NCBI RefSeq assembly: GCF_040371945.1
Contig: NZ_BAABWS010000001.1
Coordinates: 1,860,001-1,924,000 of the forward strand
Direction: 5' to 3'
Origin: Litorivita sp040371945
Lineage (GTDB): Bacteria; Pseudomonadota; Alphaproteobacteria; Rhodobacterales; Rhodobacteraceae
Length of the DNA: 64,000 nt
In this document: piece after piece, positions 50,884 to 60,558 of the stretch
Layout of the letters: each line of letters opens with the position of its first letter
How positions within the stretch are numbered: the stretch's first letter is position 1
Position numbers and translations under genes: made by a program
Notes under the pieces: generated by a model
What the model was told of the DNA's origin: nothing
Seen by the model: only the letters and a program-made list of their open reading frames with translations
Databases searched by the model: none

Positions 50884-52203
50884 ATGAACTCTGACAACGA
50901 ACTGCTGCAAAAGGCGCTGGGCTACGCCGAGCAGGGCAAAGAACTCGCCCTCTCTTGGTTGCTCAGCCCCGCCGCATGGTCGCAATTCGGCCTCTTGGTC
51001 TTGGCCTATCTCGCCGCACTCTTGATCACGCGGCGCGCGCGCCCTGCGGTTTTGCGCCTGCTCACGCCCCCCGAAGACAGCAAACACATCCTGTCCAAGG
51101 CGCGCCGCTTTGCCTTGATGTTCGTGCCGCTTTTGCTGCCGCTCGTTGCCTATGTTCTCACCGGCATCGGCGAAAGCGTCACGCGGTCGATCTTCGGGTC
51201 CGGCGCGGTGATTGCCTTTGGCAAACGGCTCTTCTTGTTCATGGCCGCGCGGATTTTGGTGCGTGAAATCCTCTCTGACCCCTTCCTCAAGATGCTTGGC
51301 AAATTTGTGCTGATCCCCGTGATGGCGCTTTATGCGCTCGGAATTTTGGATCTGGTCACGGCCAAGCTGACGGAAACGATGATCAGCCTTGGCAATATCT
51401 CCTTCTCGGTGATGACCTTGGTGCGCGGACTGATTGCCGGCTCGCTGCTGTTTTGGTTCGGGCGTTGGTCGAATGATCAATCCGCAGCCTATATCGGCAA
51501 GAACGAAGAACTGCGCCCCGCGACGCGCACCTTGGCGATCAAAACCGCCGAGATCGTGATTTTCGGCGCGGCTTTCTTGCTGCTGATGAATATCATGGGC
51601 ATCTCGCTCACCTCGCTCGCGGTGATCGGTGGTGCGGTCGGTGTCGGGATCGGGTTTGGTCTGCAACGCATCGCCTCGAATTTCATCTCCGGCGTGATCT
51701 TGCTGCTCGAAGGGCAGGCCACGGTGGGCGATTACGTCGAACTGGACGGAGGCGAGGCGGGGACCATCGTCAAAATGACCGCCCGCGCCGCGATCTTGGA
51801 AACCTTCGATGGCCGCTGGATCGTGGTGCCGAACGAGGATTTCATCACCACACGGGTGGTCAATTACTCCGACAGCGGCTCTGCCAACCGCTACGAGGCG
51901 CCGTTTTCCGTCAGCTACGACACCGATATCAACCTCGTCCCCGAGATCATCGAAAAAGCCGTCGCCGCACATCCCGATGTATTGGGCGCGCCGCAACCAC
52001 CCGATTGTGAACTGCGCGGTTTTGGCGACAGCGGCATTGATTTCGCAGTGGAATTTTGGGTCAACGGCATCGACGACGGGCAGCATAAATATACCTCTGA
52101 CGTCCTGTTCCTGATCTGGAATGCGCTCAAAGACAACGGGATCGAGATCCCCTATCCGCACCGCGTTGTTGAAATCAAAGGCGCAGGCACCTTGCCGCAA
52201 TGA
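50884..52203 (+). CDS. MscS-family mechanosensitive ion channel
   Basis: A 439-residue membrane protein with about five N-terminal hydrophobic segments. The pore helix and beta domain are seen at LAVIGGAVGVGIGFGLQRIASNFISG followed by LLLEGQATVGDYVELDGGEAGTI, the MscS core, then the mixed alpha/beta cytoplasmic domain. It releases solutes on osmotic down-shock. GGGGA precedes the ATG, and it overlaps the next gene by 4 bp (ATGA). Confidence 0.9.
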   Translation: MNSDNELLQKALGYAEQGKELALSWLLSPAAWSQFGLLVLAYLAALLITRRARPAVLRLLTPPEDSKHILSKARRFALMFVPLLLPLVAYVLTGIGESVTRSIFGSGAVIAFGKRLFLFMAARILVREILSDPFLKMLGKFVLIPVMALYALGILDLVTAKLTETMISLGNISFSVMTLVRGLIAGSLLFWFGRWSNDQSAAYIGKNEELRPATRTLAIKTAEIVIFGAAFLLLMNIMGISLTSLAVIGGAVGVGIGFGLQRIASNFISGVILLLEGQATVGDYVELDGGEAGTIVKMTARAAILETFDGRWIVVPNEDFITTRVVNYSDSGSANRYEAPFSVSYDTDINLVPEIIEKAVAAHPDVLGAPQPPDCELRGFGDSGIDFAVEFWVNGIDDGQHKYTSDVLFLIWNALKDNGIEIPYPHRVVEIKGAGTLPQ

Positions 52204-53390
52204 GTGATGCTTTGGTGATTGGCGCAGGGCCTGCGGGTCTTATGGCCGCCGAAGCCATGGCGCGCGCGGGCCTGCGCGTGATCGTCGCCGAGGCCAAACC
52301 CTCCATCGGGCGTAAATTTTTGATGGCGGGCAAATCAGGCCTCAATCTGACCAAGGACGAGCCGATCGAGCGCTTCCTTGCCGCCTATGGCACGGCGGCA
52401 CCGGCGCTTGCGCCCATGCTGCAAGCTTTCGGGCCGGAGCAGGCGGCGCAATTTGCGCGGGGCCTTGGCCAAGAGGTCTTCACCGGATCATCGGGGCGGG
52501 TTTTTCCAACGGCGATGAAGGCCTCGCCTTTGCTGCGCGCATGGGCGGCGCGTTTGGGAGATCTCGGCGTTGATATCCGCACCCGCTGGCGCTGGACCGG
52601 ATGGGAGGATGGGGGTTTCGCCTTTGCCGCGCCCGATGGCCCGATGCAGCTGTCGCCGTCGGTCGCGGTTCTGGCTTGCGGCGGAGCAAGCTGGGCGCGG
52701 CTCGGCTCGGACGGCGCGTGGGCCGGTTGGGTGGGCGATGCGGCGCTGGCGCCTTTCAGGCCCGCGAATATGGGATTTGTTGTCGATTGGTCGCCGCATA
52801 TGGCCGCGCATATGGGCACCGCGGTCAAAGGCGTGGCCCTGCGCGCGGGGGCGGCCCGCTCGCGCGGCGAATTTGTGCTATCCGCGCGCGGCATCGAAGG
52901 CGGCGGCATTTATGCGGTCTCATCGGCGATGCGCGAGGGCGCGCCGCTTTTTGTCGATCTATTGCCGGACCTCACCGAGGCCGAAGTCCGCGCGCGGCTT
53001 GCGCGCAAACAGGGCAAGGCCAGCCTTGGCGCGCATCTACGCAAACAGCTCAAGTGGCCCCCTGTCAAACAGGCGCTATTGATGGAGTTTGGACGCGCGG
53101 GCGGCGCGCTGCCCGATGGTCTGGCACCGCTGATCAAAGCCTTGCCGATCCGCCATAACGGCCCGCGCCCGATGGACGAGGCGATCTCCACTGCGGGCGG
53201 TATCGGATTTGAGGGGCTTGATGACACCCTGATGCTGCGCAGCCGCGCGGGCGTTTTCGCCGCCGGTGAAATGCTTGATTGGGAGGCGCCGACGGGGGGC
53301 TATCTGCTCACCGCTTCGATGGCGACGGGGCTGTGGGCGGGGCAAAAGGCCGCGCAATACGCCGCCCGTTTGCCCCGCGCTGAGCCGTGA
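52200..53390 (+). CDS. FAD-dependent oxidoreductase of the HI0933/TIGR03862 type
   Basis: A 396-residue flavoprotein. The FAD-binding start is LVIGAGPAGLMAAEAMARAG, followed by the family marker KFLMAGKSGLNLTKDE, and the C-terminal FAD block SRAGVFAAGEMLDWEAPTGGYLLTAS. The BaiN-like HI0933 group has no settled physiological substrate. It is coupled to mscS by an ATGA overlap and ends next to the convergent GST gene. Confidence 0.85.
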   Translation: MSDALVIGAGPAGLMAAEAMARAGLRVIVAEAKPSIGRKFLMAGKSGLNLTKDEPIERFLAAYGTAAPALAPMLQAFGPEQAAQFARGLGQEVFTGSSGRVFPTAMKASPLLRAWAARLGDLGVDIRTRWRWTGWEDGGFAFAAPDGPMQLSPSVAVLACGGASWARLGSDGAWAGWVGDAALAPFRPANMGFVVDWSPHMAAHMGTAVKGVALRAGAARSRGEFVLSARGIEGGGIYAVSSAMREGAPLFVDLLPDLTEAEVRARLARKQGKASLGAHLRKQLKWPPVKQALLMEFGRAGGALPDGLAPLIKALPIRHNGPRPMDEAISTAGGIGFEGLDDTLMLRSRAGVFAAGEMLDWEAPTGGYLLTASMATGLWAGQKAAQYAARLPRAEP

Positions 53391-53984
53391 TTATCTGGCC
53401 GCCGCGCGCTTGAACGCTTCGCGTTCGCGCATCCGTGCACCGTAAGCCAAAAGCGCCTCGTCCTCGACCGCGAATTTGGCATTCGCAGCCCAGTTCAGGC
53501 AATGGCCAGCGAGAATATCGGTGATCGTCATCTCGCCCCCCATCACGAAGGGCCCGCCATTTTTGGCAAAGACTTTGGCGAATTTATCGATGTTGCGGGC
53601 AAATTCGCGCCGTAGCGCAGGGCGGATTTCCGGCACACGCTCGTCTTCGGGCAAAATAAAGCTGTGCCGCGCCGCCATCCACAAGAGCGCTTCGATATCA
53701 TCAAGGATCATATGGGTCACCGCGTCTTGCTGGCCGCGCGCGATGGTGCCCGCAGGGGCCGTCAGTGCGCCATGTTTATCCGCCAGATAAGTCAAAATCG
53801 CGCTGCTGTCGCGGATGGCCTCATCGCCGTCCAAAAGCACCGGAACCTTGCCCAGAATGCTATGCTTGCGCACTGTCTCGCTATGCGGGCCGTCGTTGAT
53901 ATGGGTGTAGTCTTGGCCCAGTTCCTCGAGCATCCACAACACGCGCAGGCCTCGGTTGCTGGCTTTTCCGATCACGGTATACAT
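53391..53984 (-). CDS. Glutathione S-transferase family protein
   Basis: A 197-residue GST. The N-terminal thioredoxin-like domain is YTVIGKASNRGLRVLWMLEELG, with the cis-Pro and SNAIL-type site in GKVPVLLDGDEAIRDSSAILTYLADK. The C-terminal helical domain includes MGGEMTITDILAGHCLNWA. Which substrate it handles is not clear. It is convergent with the flavoprotein gene. Confidence 0.82.
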   Translation of the reverse strand: MYTVIGKASNRGLRVLWMLEELGQDYTHINDGPHSETVRKHSILGKVPVLLDGDEAIRDSSAILTYLADKHGALTAPAGTIARGQQDAVTHMILDDIEALLWMAARHSFILPEDERVPEIRPALRREFARNIDKFAKVFAKNGGPFVMGGEMTITDILAGHCLNWAANAKFAVEDEALLAYGARMREREAFKRAAAR

Positions 53985-54105
53985 TGGTTTCCTCCCTCGT
54001 ATCCTGACGCAGAGCAGACCCTAGACGGGCTGCGAAATCCAGCCCCCAAAAATTGGCCCGACGTGAGGTCAGATACGCGCGGGGGCCGCCCGTTGCCTTG
54101 CGCGC

Positions 54106-55131
54106 TTAGCGGCGCGCAAGCATCGCCAGCCGGATCAAGGCGCGCTCGACCAAGGCCATTGCGGGCGCGCGCTGCCCCGCCGAACGCAGTTGCAAATCCG
54201 TATCGGTGAGAACCTGCAAGGCTTGTTCGAGCTTGATCATGCCCCATCCTTGGGCTTGGCGCACCATCCGGTCGCGGCGCGGGCCAAAGACCGGCGGGCG
54301 CATTTTGCCGATCCCGTTGGCCGCGCCCTGCGGATCACAGGACGCGGTATAAAGCGTGCGAAAATGGCGCGTCGCGCTGATGCAAAGCGTCACAGGCTGT
54401 AGCCCTTGGCTTTTCAAGCGGCTCATGATCGGCCCGATTTGCGCGGCTTTGCCCTCGGCGACGATGTTGAGCACGTCATCGAGAACCGCCTCCACCGAGA
54501 CAGGGGCACAAGCGGCAATATCCGCAGCGCACAGCGGGCTGTCATCGCCGATTTTATAGAGTGCCAGCTTCTCCATCGTCTGGCGAAAATCACCTGGATC
54601 GAGGCTGCGCGCCAAAGCCGTCAGATCGTTCATGACCTCACCGGAGGGCTGGCCGAGGCCCGATTTCGCGATGATCGCCTCGATCTCGGCACGTCCGGGT
54701 GGTTCGTCATAGATCGCGGCGGCATAGGCATTCGGGTGGCTCTCAAAGAACTTGCGAAGCTTTGATGTGGCTTTGAGCGCGCCCGCCGTGATCACCACCT
54801 GCGCATCGCCCTCTTGCCAATCGCCGAGCGCGGGCAGGATTTTCGCCGCCAAAGCTTCGGTTGCATCCTCGACAAAGGCCACGCGCGGGCCAGGGAAAAA
54901 CCCCTGCGCCTTGATCGCATCGTTGAGCTGTGCGGGGTCCTTGCGCAATTCGCCCGCCGGAATACGGGTCAGGCGCATTTCTTCCTCGCCCTGCGGCCCG
55001 ACGAGCGCGGCAATGACCTCTTGGCGGCGCAGCGCCACGCGCATCGCGTCATTGCCATAGATCAGCAGACCGGTTTTGCGCCCGTCCGGCTTGGCAAAAT
55101 AGGCAGGTGCGTCGCGGGGGCTTAGTTTCAT
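54106..55131 (-). CDS. holA: DNA polymerase III delta subunit
   Basis: A 341-residue clamp-loader subunit that opens the beta sliding clamp. The sequence LLIYGNDAMRVALRRQEVIAAL near the start and the C-terminal all-helical domain (LKSQGLQPVTLCISATRHFR) match HolA. It overlaps lptE (ATGA) and belongs to the leuS-lptE-holA operon. Confidence 0.88.
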   Translation of the reverse strand: MKLSPRDAPAYFAKPDGRKTGLLIYGNDAMRVALRRQEVIAALVGPQGEEEMRLTRIPAGELRKDPAQLNDAIKAQGFFPGPRVAFVEDATEALAAKILPALGDWQEGDAQVVITAGALKATSKLRKFFESHPNAYAAAIYDEPPGRAEIEAIIAKSGLGQPSGEVMNDLTALARSLDPGDFRQTMEKLALYKIGDDSPLCAADIAACAPVSVEAVLDDVLNIVAEGKAAQIGPIMSRLKSQGLQPVTLCISATRHFRTLYTASCDPQGAANGIGKMRPPVFGPRRDRMVRQAQGWGMIKLEQALQVLTDTDLQLRSAGQRAPAMALVERALIRLAMLARR

Positions 55132-55643
55132 CGGGCTTTGGGTGCGGCAAAAGTGGGTGCGGCGGCGATCAGTTTTGCGGTGATCATATCGGCAAGGATC
55201 GCCATCAACCGCTCGCGCGCATCGCGGCTGGCGGCCAATGTGGCAACCGTGCTGCCAGTGGCCGAATAGCCGGTGAAATTCTCGACCGTTCCGGTGCTCA
55301 GAACCGCGCCAGTGGCCAGATCTCGCAAGGCATAGGTGGCCTTGCCGGTGATATTGAACCGCAAGGTGATGTTATCGGCGCGCACCGCCATGCGGGTCTC
55401 TTCGGTGCGGATCGCAATCGACAGGCCGAAATCGGCCACGGCGCCGCGACCCAATTTGCTCTCGATCGCTTGGGTGATGAGATAGGCATCGCGGTCCAGA
55501 GGATCATCGACCCGCAAGCGGTTTTGCAGCAACGACGCGCCGCCATTTGGCCCGTAGGAGGGCGTAAAGCCGCAGGCCCCAAGGGCCGCCGCTCCGCCAA
55601 GTGCCAAAAGGCGCAACGCGCCGCGCCTGTTAGATGACCACAT
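55128..55643 (-). CDS. lptE: LPS-assembly lipoprotein
   Basis: A 171-residue outer-membrane lipoprotein of the LptE family. The signal peptide ends in a lipobox LGAC, with the lipidated Cys at residue 24. The mature domain has beta strands (ITLRFNITGKATYALRDLAT). It plugs LptD to export LPS. It overlaps leuS by 14 bp and holA by 4 bp. Confidence 0.87.
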   Translation of the reverse strand: MWSSNRRGALRLLALGGAAALGACGFTPSYGPNGGASLLQNRLRVDDPLDRDAYLITQAIESKLGRGAVADFGLSIAIRTEETRMAVRADNITLRFNITGKATYALRDLATGAVLSTGTVENFTGYSATGSTVATLAASRDARERLMAILADMITAKLIAAAPTFAAPKAR

Positions 55644-58188
55644 TCACAATCCGCCCGGGGACGACGATAATCTTCTTGGGCTGGGCCCCGTCCAGCGCCT
55701 TTTGCACAGCATCATGCGCCAGCGCGATTTTTTCAACCTCGGCTTTGTCCATATCCGCAGGCACGCTGATTTCCGCGCGGCGTTTGCCGTTGATCTGGAT
55801 CGGCAGGACGACCTCATCGTCCTTGAGCATGGCTTCATCAGCCACGGGCCACGGCGCCGAGGCAACAAGGCCGGTTCCGCCCAAGAGCGCCCAAAGCTCT
55901 TCGGCCAGATGCGGCGTCATCGGTGACATCAATTGCGCCAGCGTTTTCGCCGCCGTGCGTTTGGCCGCGCCGCCTGCCTTGGATTTCGCGAGCGTGTTCG
56001 TATAGGCGTAAAGCCGCGCGATCGAAGCGTTGAAGCCAAAGCTTTCCACGCCGCCGGTCACGTCATGCACGGCCTTATGCATCTCGCGCAGCAAGGCGTC
56101 ATCCTCGCCGCTAGCGGGCGTGTCGTCGCCCGCGATCTCGGCGCAGATGCGATAAACGCGGCTGAGGTGTTTGAACGCGGCCTCGGCGCCCGAGGCGGTC
56201 CATTCTACGTCGCGTTCGGGCGGGCTGTCGGACAACACGAACCAGCGCGCGGTATCGGCGCCATATTGCGTGACGATGGAATTGGGGTCGACCACGTTGT
56301 TTTTCGACTTGGACATTTTGGCCGACGGGACAACCTCGACCTCTGTGCCGTCCTCTTTGAGCACGGTTTTGCCGCCGCTCACCTCGACCTCTTCGGGATA
56401 GAAATAAGTGTAGCGGCCGTTTTGCTGTGCCTTGCGGTAGATTGCGTGGGTCACCATGCCTTGGGTGAAAAGCGCGTTGAACGGCTCTTTGGATTTTTCG
56501 GGCAGATGGCCGGTGATATGCATCGCGCGGGCGAAGAAACGCGAATAAAGCAGGTGCAAAATCGCATGCTCGATGCCGCCGATATATTGATCGACGTTCA
56601 TCCAGTAGTCTGCCTCGGCCATATCGGTCGGCGTGGCGGCACGGGGCGAGGTAAAGCGGGCGAAATACCACGAGCTGTCCACAAATGTGTCCATCGTGTC
56701 GGTCTCGCGCTTGGCCGCTGCGCCGCATGTCGGGCAGGTGCAATCGCGCCATGTCGGATGGCGGTCCAAGGGGTTGCCGGGCACGTCGAAGGTCACATCA
56801 TCGGGCAAGGTGACGGGCAGGTTTTCCTTGGCCTCGGGCACCACGCCGCAAGTGTCGCAATGCACCACGGGGATCGGGCAACCCCAATAGCGTTGGCGCG
56901 ACAGGCCCCAATCGCGCAGGCGGAATTTGGTCACGCCTTGGCCGACGCCATTGGCCTCGCAAAAGGCGATGGCGCTGTCGACACCTGCATCACCGGTTTG
57001 CACCGCATCGCCTGCAAAACCGCGCAGGTATTGCACTTTCTCGGATTTCATCGGCACGAAAGCTTCGGTCAGCGGCGCATCGTCGCTGCCCTCGGGGGCA
57101 AAGACCGCATTGATCGGCAAGCCGTATTTGGTGGCAAATTCGAAGTCGCGCTGGTCATGGGCGGGGCAGCCGAAAATCGCGCCCGTGCCGTAATCCATCA
57201 AGATGAAGTTGGCGATATAGACGGGCAATTCCCACGACGTATCAAACGGGTGGCGCACCGTGAGGCCGGTATCAAAGCCCAACTTCTCGCCGGTCTCGAT
57301 CGCCTCTTCGGTGGTGCCGCCGCGGCGGCATTCGGCGCAAAATTCCGCGATCTTGGGGTTCTCCGCCTCAAGCTGTTTGGCAAGCGGGTGATCGGGCGAG
57401 ATGCCGACAAAGCTGGCGCCCATCAACGTATCGGGGCGGGTGGTATAGACCTCTACACGGTCATGGCCCGCGACCTCATCCACCATCGAGAAGGAAAATT
57501 GCAGCCCGCGCGATTTGCCGATCCAGTTGGCCTGCATCAATTTCACCTTGGCGGGCCAATCGTCCAGCCTGTCCAGATCGGCCAGAAGCTCCTCGGAATA
57601 ATCCGAAATTTTAAAGAACCACTGCGTCAACTCGCGCCGCTCGACCAAAGCGCCCGAGCGCCATCCGCGTCCGCCCTCGACCTGCTCATTGGCCAGAACG
57701 GTCATATCGACGGGGTCCCAATTGACCACGGCGTTCTTGCGATAGATCAGACCCTTGTCGAGCATGTCGATGAACATCGATTGCTGTTGGCCGTAATATT
57801 CGGGATCACAGGTGGCAAACTCGCGGCTCCAGTCAATTGACAGGCCCAGAGGCTTCATTTGCTCGCGCATGTCGGCGATGTTGGAATAGGTCCATTCTTT
57901 CGGATGGCCGCCGGAGGCCATCGCGGCGTTTTCGGCGGGCATGCCAAAGGCGTCCCATCCCATCGGGTGCAAGACATTATGCCCCGTCGAGATTTTGTAG
58001 CGCGCGATAACATCGCCCATCGTGTAGTTGCGCACATGGCCCATATGGATGCGGCCCGACGGATAGGGGAACATTTCCAGCACGTAATACTTTGGCTTGT
58101 CCGCGCTGCGCTGGGCGCGGAAGATATCGGCTTTGTCCCAAGCCTGTTGCCATTTCGCTTCGATCTCGGCGGCGGAATATCGCGACAT
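55630..58188 (-). CDS. leuS: Leucyl-tRNA synthetase
   Basis: An 852-residue class I synthetase. The HIGH motif reads HMGH near residue 43 (PSGRIHMGHVRNYTMGD), and the KMSKS loop is AKMSKSKNNVVDP. The editing domain and the zinc cysteines (CDTCGVVPEA; CTCPTCG) are present. I chose the ATG at 58188; an in-frame TTG at 58200 is less likely because AGG directly abuts it. It leads the lptE-holA genes. Confidence 0.95.
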   Translation of the reverse strand: MSRYSAAEIEAKWQQAWDKADIFRAQRSADKPKYYVLEMFPYPSGRIHMGHVRNYTMGDVIARYKISTGHNVLHPMGWDAFGMPAENAAMASGGHPKEWTYSNIADMREQMKPLGLSIDWSREFATCDPEYYGQQQSMFIDMLDKGLIYRKNAVVNWDPVDMTVLANEQVEGGRGWRSGALVERRELTQWFFKISDYSEELLADLDRLDDWPAKVKLMQANWIGKSRGLQFSFSMVDEVAGHDRVEVYTTRPDTLMGASFVGISPDHPLAKQLEAENPKIAEFCAECRRGGTTEEAIETGEKLGFDTGLTVRHPFDTSWELPVYIANFILMDYGTGAIFGCPAHDQRDFEFATKYGLPINAVFAPEGSDDAPLTEAFVPMKSEKVQYLRGFAGDAVQTGDAGVDSAIAFCEANGVGQGVTKFRLRDWGLSRQRYWGCPIPVVHCDTCGVVPEAKENLPVTLPDDVTFDVPGNPLDRHPTWRDCTCPTCGAAAKRETDTMDTFVDSSWYFARFTSPRAATPTDMAEADYWMNVDQYIGGIEHAILHLLYSRFFARAMHITGHLPEKSKEPFNALFTQGMVTHAIYRKAQQNGRYTYFYPEEVEVSGGKTVLKEDGTEVEVVPSAKMSKSKNNVVDPNSIVTQYGADTARWFVLSDSPPERDVEWTASGAEAAFKHLSRVYRICAEIAGDDTPASGEDDALLREMHKAVHDVTGGVESFGFNASIARLYAYTNTLAKSKAGGAAKRTAAKTLAQLMSPMTPHLAEELWALLGGTGLVASAPWPVADEAMLKDDEVVLPIQINGKRRAEISVPADMDKAEVEKIALAHDAVQKALDGAQPKKIIVVPGRIVNVVI

Positions 58189-58335
58189 GAGAGTGTTCAA
58201 CCTGTCTGTAGAAAATCTGTTGCCAGCGGTGATAGGGCGCGGCGCGGCGCGGGTCTAGGGCCTTGGCGCGAAAAACCGCTTTTACCAAAGGGCGATCCTG
58301 TGGCTATAGTTGGCAAAAACAATTGGTAGAGCGGT

Positions 58336-59595
58336 ATGAACATCCTTTTTATCCACCAGAATTTCCCTGGGCAATTTAAGAACCTCGCGCCGGCTTTGGC
58401 CAAAGAGGGGCACCGTGTTGTCGCCCTGACCCTGCGCGTCAAAGAGCCGGTGACATGGAAAGGCGTGCGCATCCTACCCTATGAGATCAAGCGCAAGGCA
58501 GGACAGAATGTGCACCCGTGGTTGGTGGATATGGACACTAAGGTCACCCGCGCCGAGGCCTGCTATCACGGGGCGATGGCGCTCAAGACTGCCGGATTTA
58601 CCCCCGACGTGATCATCGCCCATCCCGGATGGGGGGAGTCGCTTTTTTTGCGTGATGTCTGGCCCGAGGCGCGCATTGGTCTCTATTGCGAGCTGTATCA
58701 CGAGACGGGCTATCCGCATGTGAATTTCGACCCCGAATTTGCCAGCCGCGAAGGCAGCGCCGAGCCGCTGCGCATCCGTATGAAGAACCTCAACAACCTT
58801 TTGCACTTTGACCTAGGCGATGCGGGCATCAGCCCCACGGCGTTTCAGGCCGATACATTCCCTCCCGCCTACCGAGATCAGATCACCGTGATCCATGACG
58901 GGATCGACACCGATCACGTCAGGCCCGATCCCGATGTGACCTTTGAGGTCGAAGCAGGCCCGACGCTCAGCCGCGAGGATGAGGTGATCACCTTTGTGAA
59001 CCGCAATCTCGAACCCTATCGCGGCTACCATGTTTTCATGCGCGCGCTGCCTGCGCTGCTCAAAGAGCGGCCCAACGCGCAGGTGCTGATCGTCGGCGGC
59101 GACGATGTCAGCTATGGCGCGCGCCCCGCCAAGGGGCAGACGTGGAAGCAGATTTTCATCGACGAGGTGCGCGGTCAGATCCCTGACGAGGATTGGGCGA
59201 GGGTGCATTTCTTGGGCCGCATTCCCTATGATAAATTCATCACCTTGTTGCAGGTGGCGCGGGTGCATGTCTATTTGACCTACCCCTTTGTGCTCAGCTG
59301 GTCGCTGTTTGAGGCGATGAGCGCCGAGGGCGCGATTGTCGCCTCCTCCACCGCGCCGGTTCTGGAGGCGATCGAGCATGATATGACGGGGCGCTTGGTC
59401 GATTTCTTTGATCAAACGGCCTTGGTGCGCGAGGTGTGCGATTTGCTCGAAGATGACGCGGCGCGGGCGCGATTGGGCAAGGCGGCGCGCGCGCATATCG
59501 TCGGCAACTACGATCTCAACCGCGCCTGTTTGCCACGCCAGTTAAAATGGGTCAGCGATCTGGCCGCAAAAACGCCGCGCCCGCTCCCGCAATAA
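58336..59595 (+). CDS. GT4-family glycosyltransferase
   Basis: A 419-residue glycosyltransferase. The N-terminal Rossmann domain MNILFIHQNFPGQFKNLAPAL and the C-terminal GT4 region (VNRNLEPYRGYHVFMRALPALL, VLIVGGDDVSYG, SWSLFEAMSAEGAIVASST) are typical. The likely role is surface polysaccharide or exopolysaccharide synthesis. It lies on the opposite strand between leuS and DUF3576. Confidence 0.85.
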   Translation: MNILFIHQNFPGQFKNLAPALAKEGHRVVALTLRVKEPVTWKGVRILPYEIKRKAGQNVHPWLVDMDTKVTRAEACYHGAMALKTAGFTPDVIIAHPGWGESLFLRDVWPEARIGLYCELYHETGYPHVNFDPEFASREGSAEPLRIRMKNLNNLLHFDLGDAGISPTAFQADTFPPAYRDQITVIHDGIDTDHVRPDPDVTFEVEAGPTLSREDEVITFVNRNLEPYRGYHVFMRALPALLKERPNAQVLIVGGDDVSYGARPAKGQTWKQIFIDEVRGQIPDEDWARVHFLGRIPYDKFITLLQVARVHVYLTYPFVLSWSLFEAMSAEGAIVASSTAPVLEAIEHDMTGRLVDFFDQTALVREVCDLLEDDAARARLGKAARAHIVGNYDLNRACLPRQLKWVSDLAAKTPRPLPQ

Positions 59596-59691
59596 ATCGG
59601 CAGGCTATCGCCCGATGGCCGCAGGCCTGCATGCGAAAAACGCGCAGGCAGGTCCCGCGCGTTTCGAAAATTCCAATAGCAGTGGAGGGCT

Positions 59692-60189
59692 TTACAGCTT
59701 GCCGTCCGCGATGCGCAATTGCCGCGCGCGGGCCAAGATCGCATCTTCCACCGCGCGCTGGGTGCCTGCGGCGACCGGACCGCTGCGCGTTTGCAGCGCA
59801 ACGTTGAGAGACCGCGCATCAAGCGACGGATCCTTGATGTAGATGGTCGCACGATACGCGCGCCCGCCGCCCGGAGGCGTGCCATATCCGGTCACGATCA
59901 CACCGGTGAAGGGATCAACCGATTCAATCGGCAGGAAATTCAACGTCTCAAGCGAGGCATTCCACAAATAGCGGTTCACGGCGACTTCGCTGCCGAGGTT
60001 CTTTTTGCGAAAGGCGTCCCAAATGGTGGTGCGTCCGGCTTGGGGGTATTCTTCGGGAAGCTCGATGGGCGAATTGTTCTCGCCAATGCGCAGCAAGTTC
60101 TTTCCGCTGCCGCCGGAGCCGCCACAGGCGGCCAAGGCCAAAGCCATCGTGAGGGTGAGCGTTGCACGCATCATATATGTAGTGATCAT
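59692..60189 (-). CDS. DUF3576 lipoprotein
   Basis: A 165-residue protein. The lipoprotein signal (residues 1-21) ends with lipobox ALAAC. The mature part matches DUF3576 (GRTTIWDAFRKKNLGSEVAVN; ETLNFLPIESVDPFTGVIVT; RAYRATIYIKDPSLDARSLN). The start at 60189 is chosen over the open frame to 60249 because it gives a proper signal peptide. It usually lies directly upstream of leuS; here a glycosyltransferase intervenes. Function unknown. Confidence 0.82.
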   Translation of the reverse strand: MITTYMMRATLTLTMALALAACGGSGGSGKNLLRIGENNSPIELPEEYPQAGRTTIWDAFRKKNLGSEVAVNRYLWNASLETLNFLPIESVDPFTGVIVTGYGTPPGGGRAYRATIYIKDPSLDARSLNVALQTRSGPVAAGTQRAVEDAILARARQLRIADGKL

Positions 60190-60558
60190 ATCCAGTTCCC
60201 GATTGCCCGTTCGAAAATCCCGAACGCCGCCCCTTTTTGTCCTACCCAAGGCGCGTTAGCGAGGCAAGGAATTAGTTGCCATATCGTTGTGCGCGCCGCC
60301 ACTGCCGCATCATATAGAGGTATCGCGCGATATATAAGTGCCGCGGACAGATTTTGGCAAAGCGGCAAAATTGCGCGGCTGCGCAGCGGGCGCGGGGCGA
60401 GGGCACAGAACGGACTGTGGCAAAGCTGCACCAATTTCTTTGCATGGACCACGACGGTTTTTGAGAGGCTTGCATTTGCACCCCGAAAAGAGCGAGAGAA
60501 GGGCATACCCAAGCCGGATGATCTGGATTGGGGCTTCTTTTAAACCGAGGGAAAAACC
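60190..60558. other. Upstream region of the porin gene
   Basis: About 370 bp with no gene; it should hold the porin promoter and leader as well as the DUF3576 promoter. I cannot place promoter elements with confidence. Confidence 0.4.

Noticed and set aside
55933..57840. 635-codon plus-strand frame opposite leuS
   Set aside because: Shadow of leuS, which has HIGH and KMSKS motifs and normal length.
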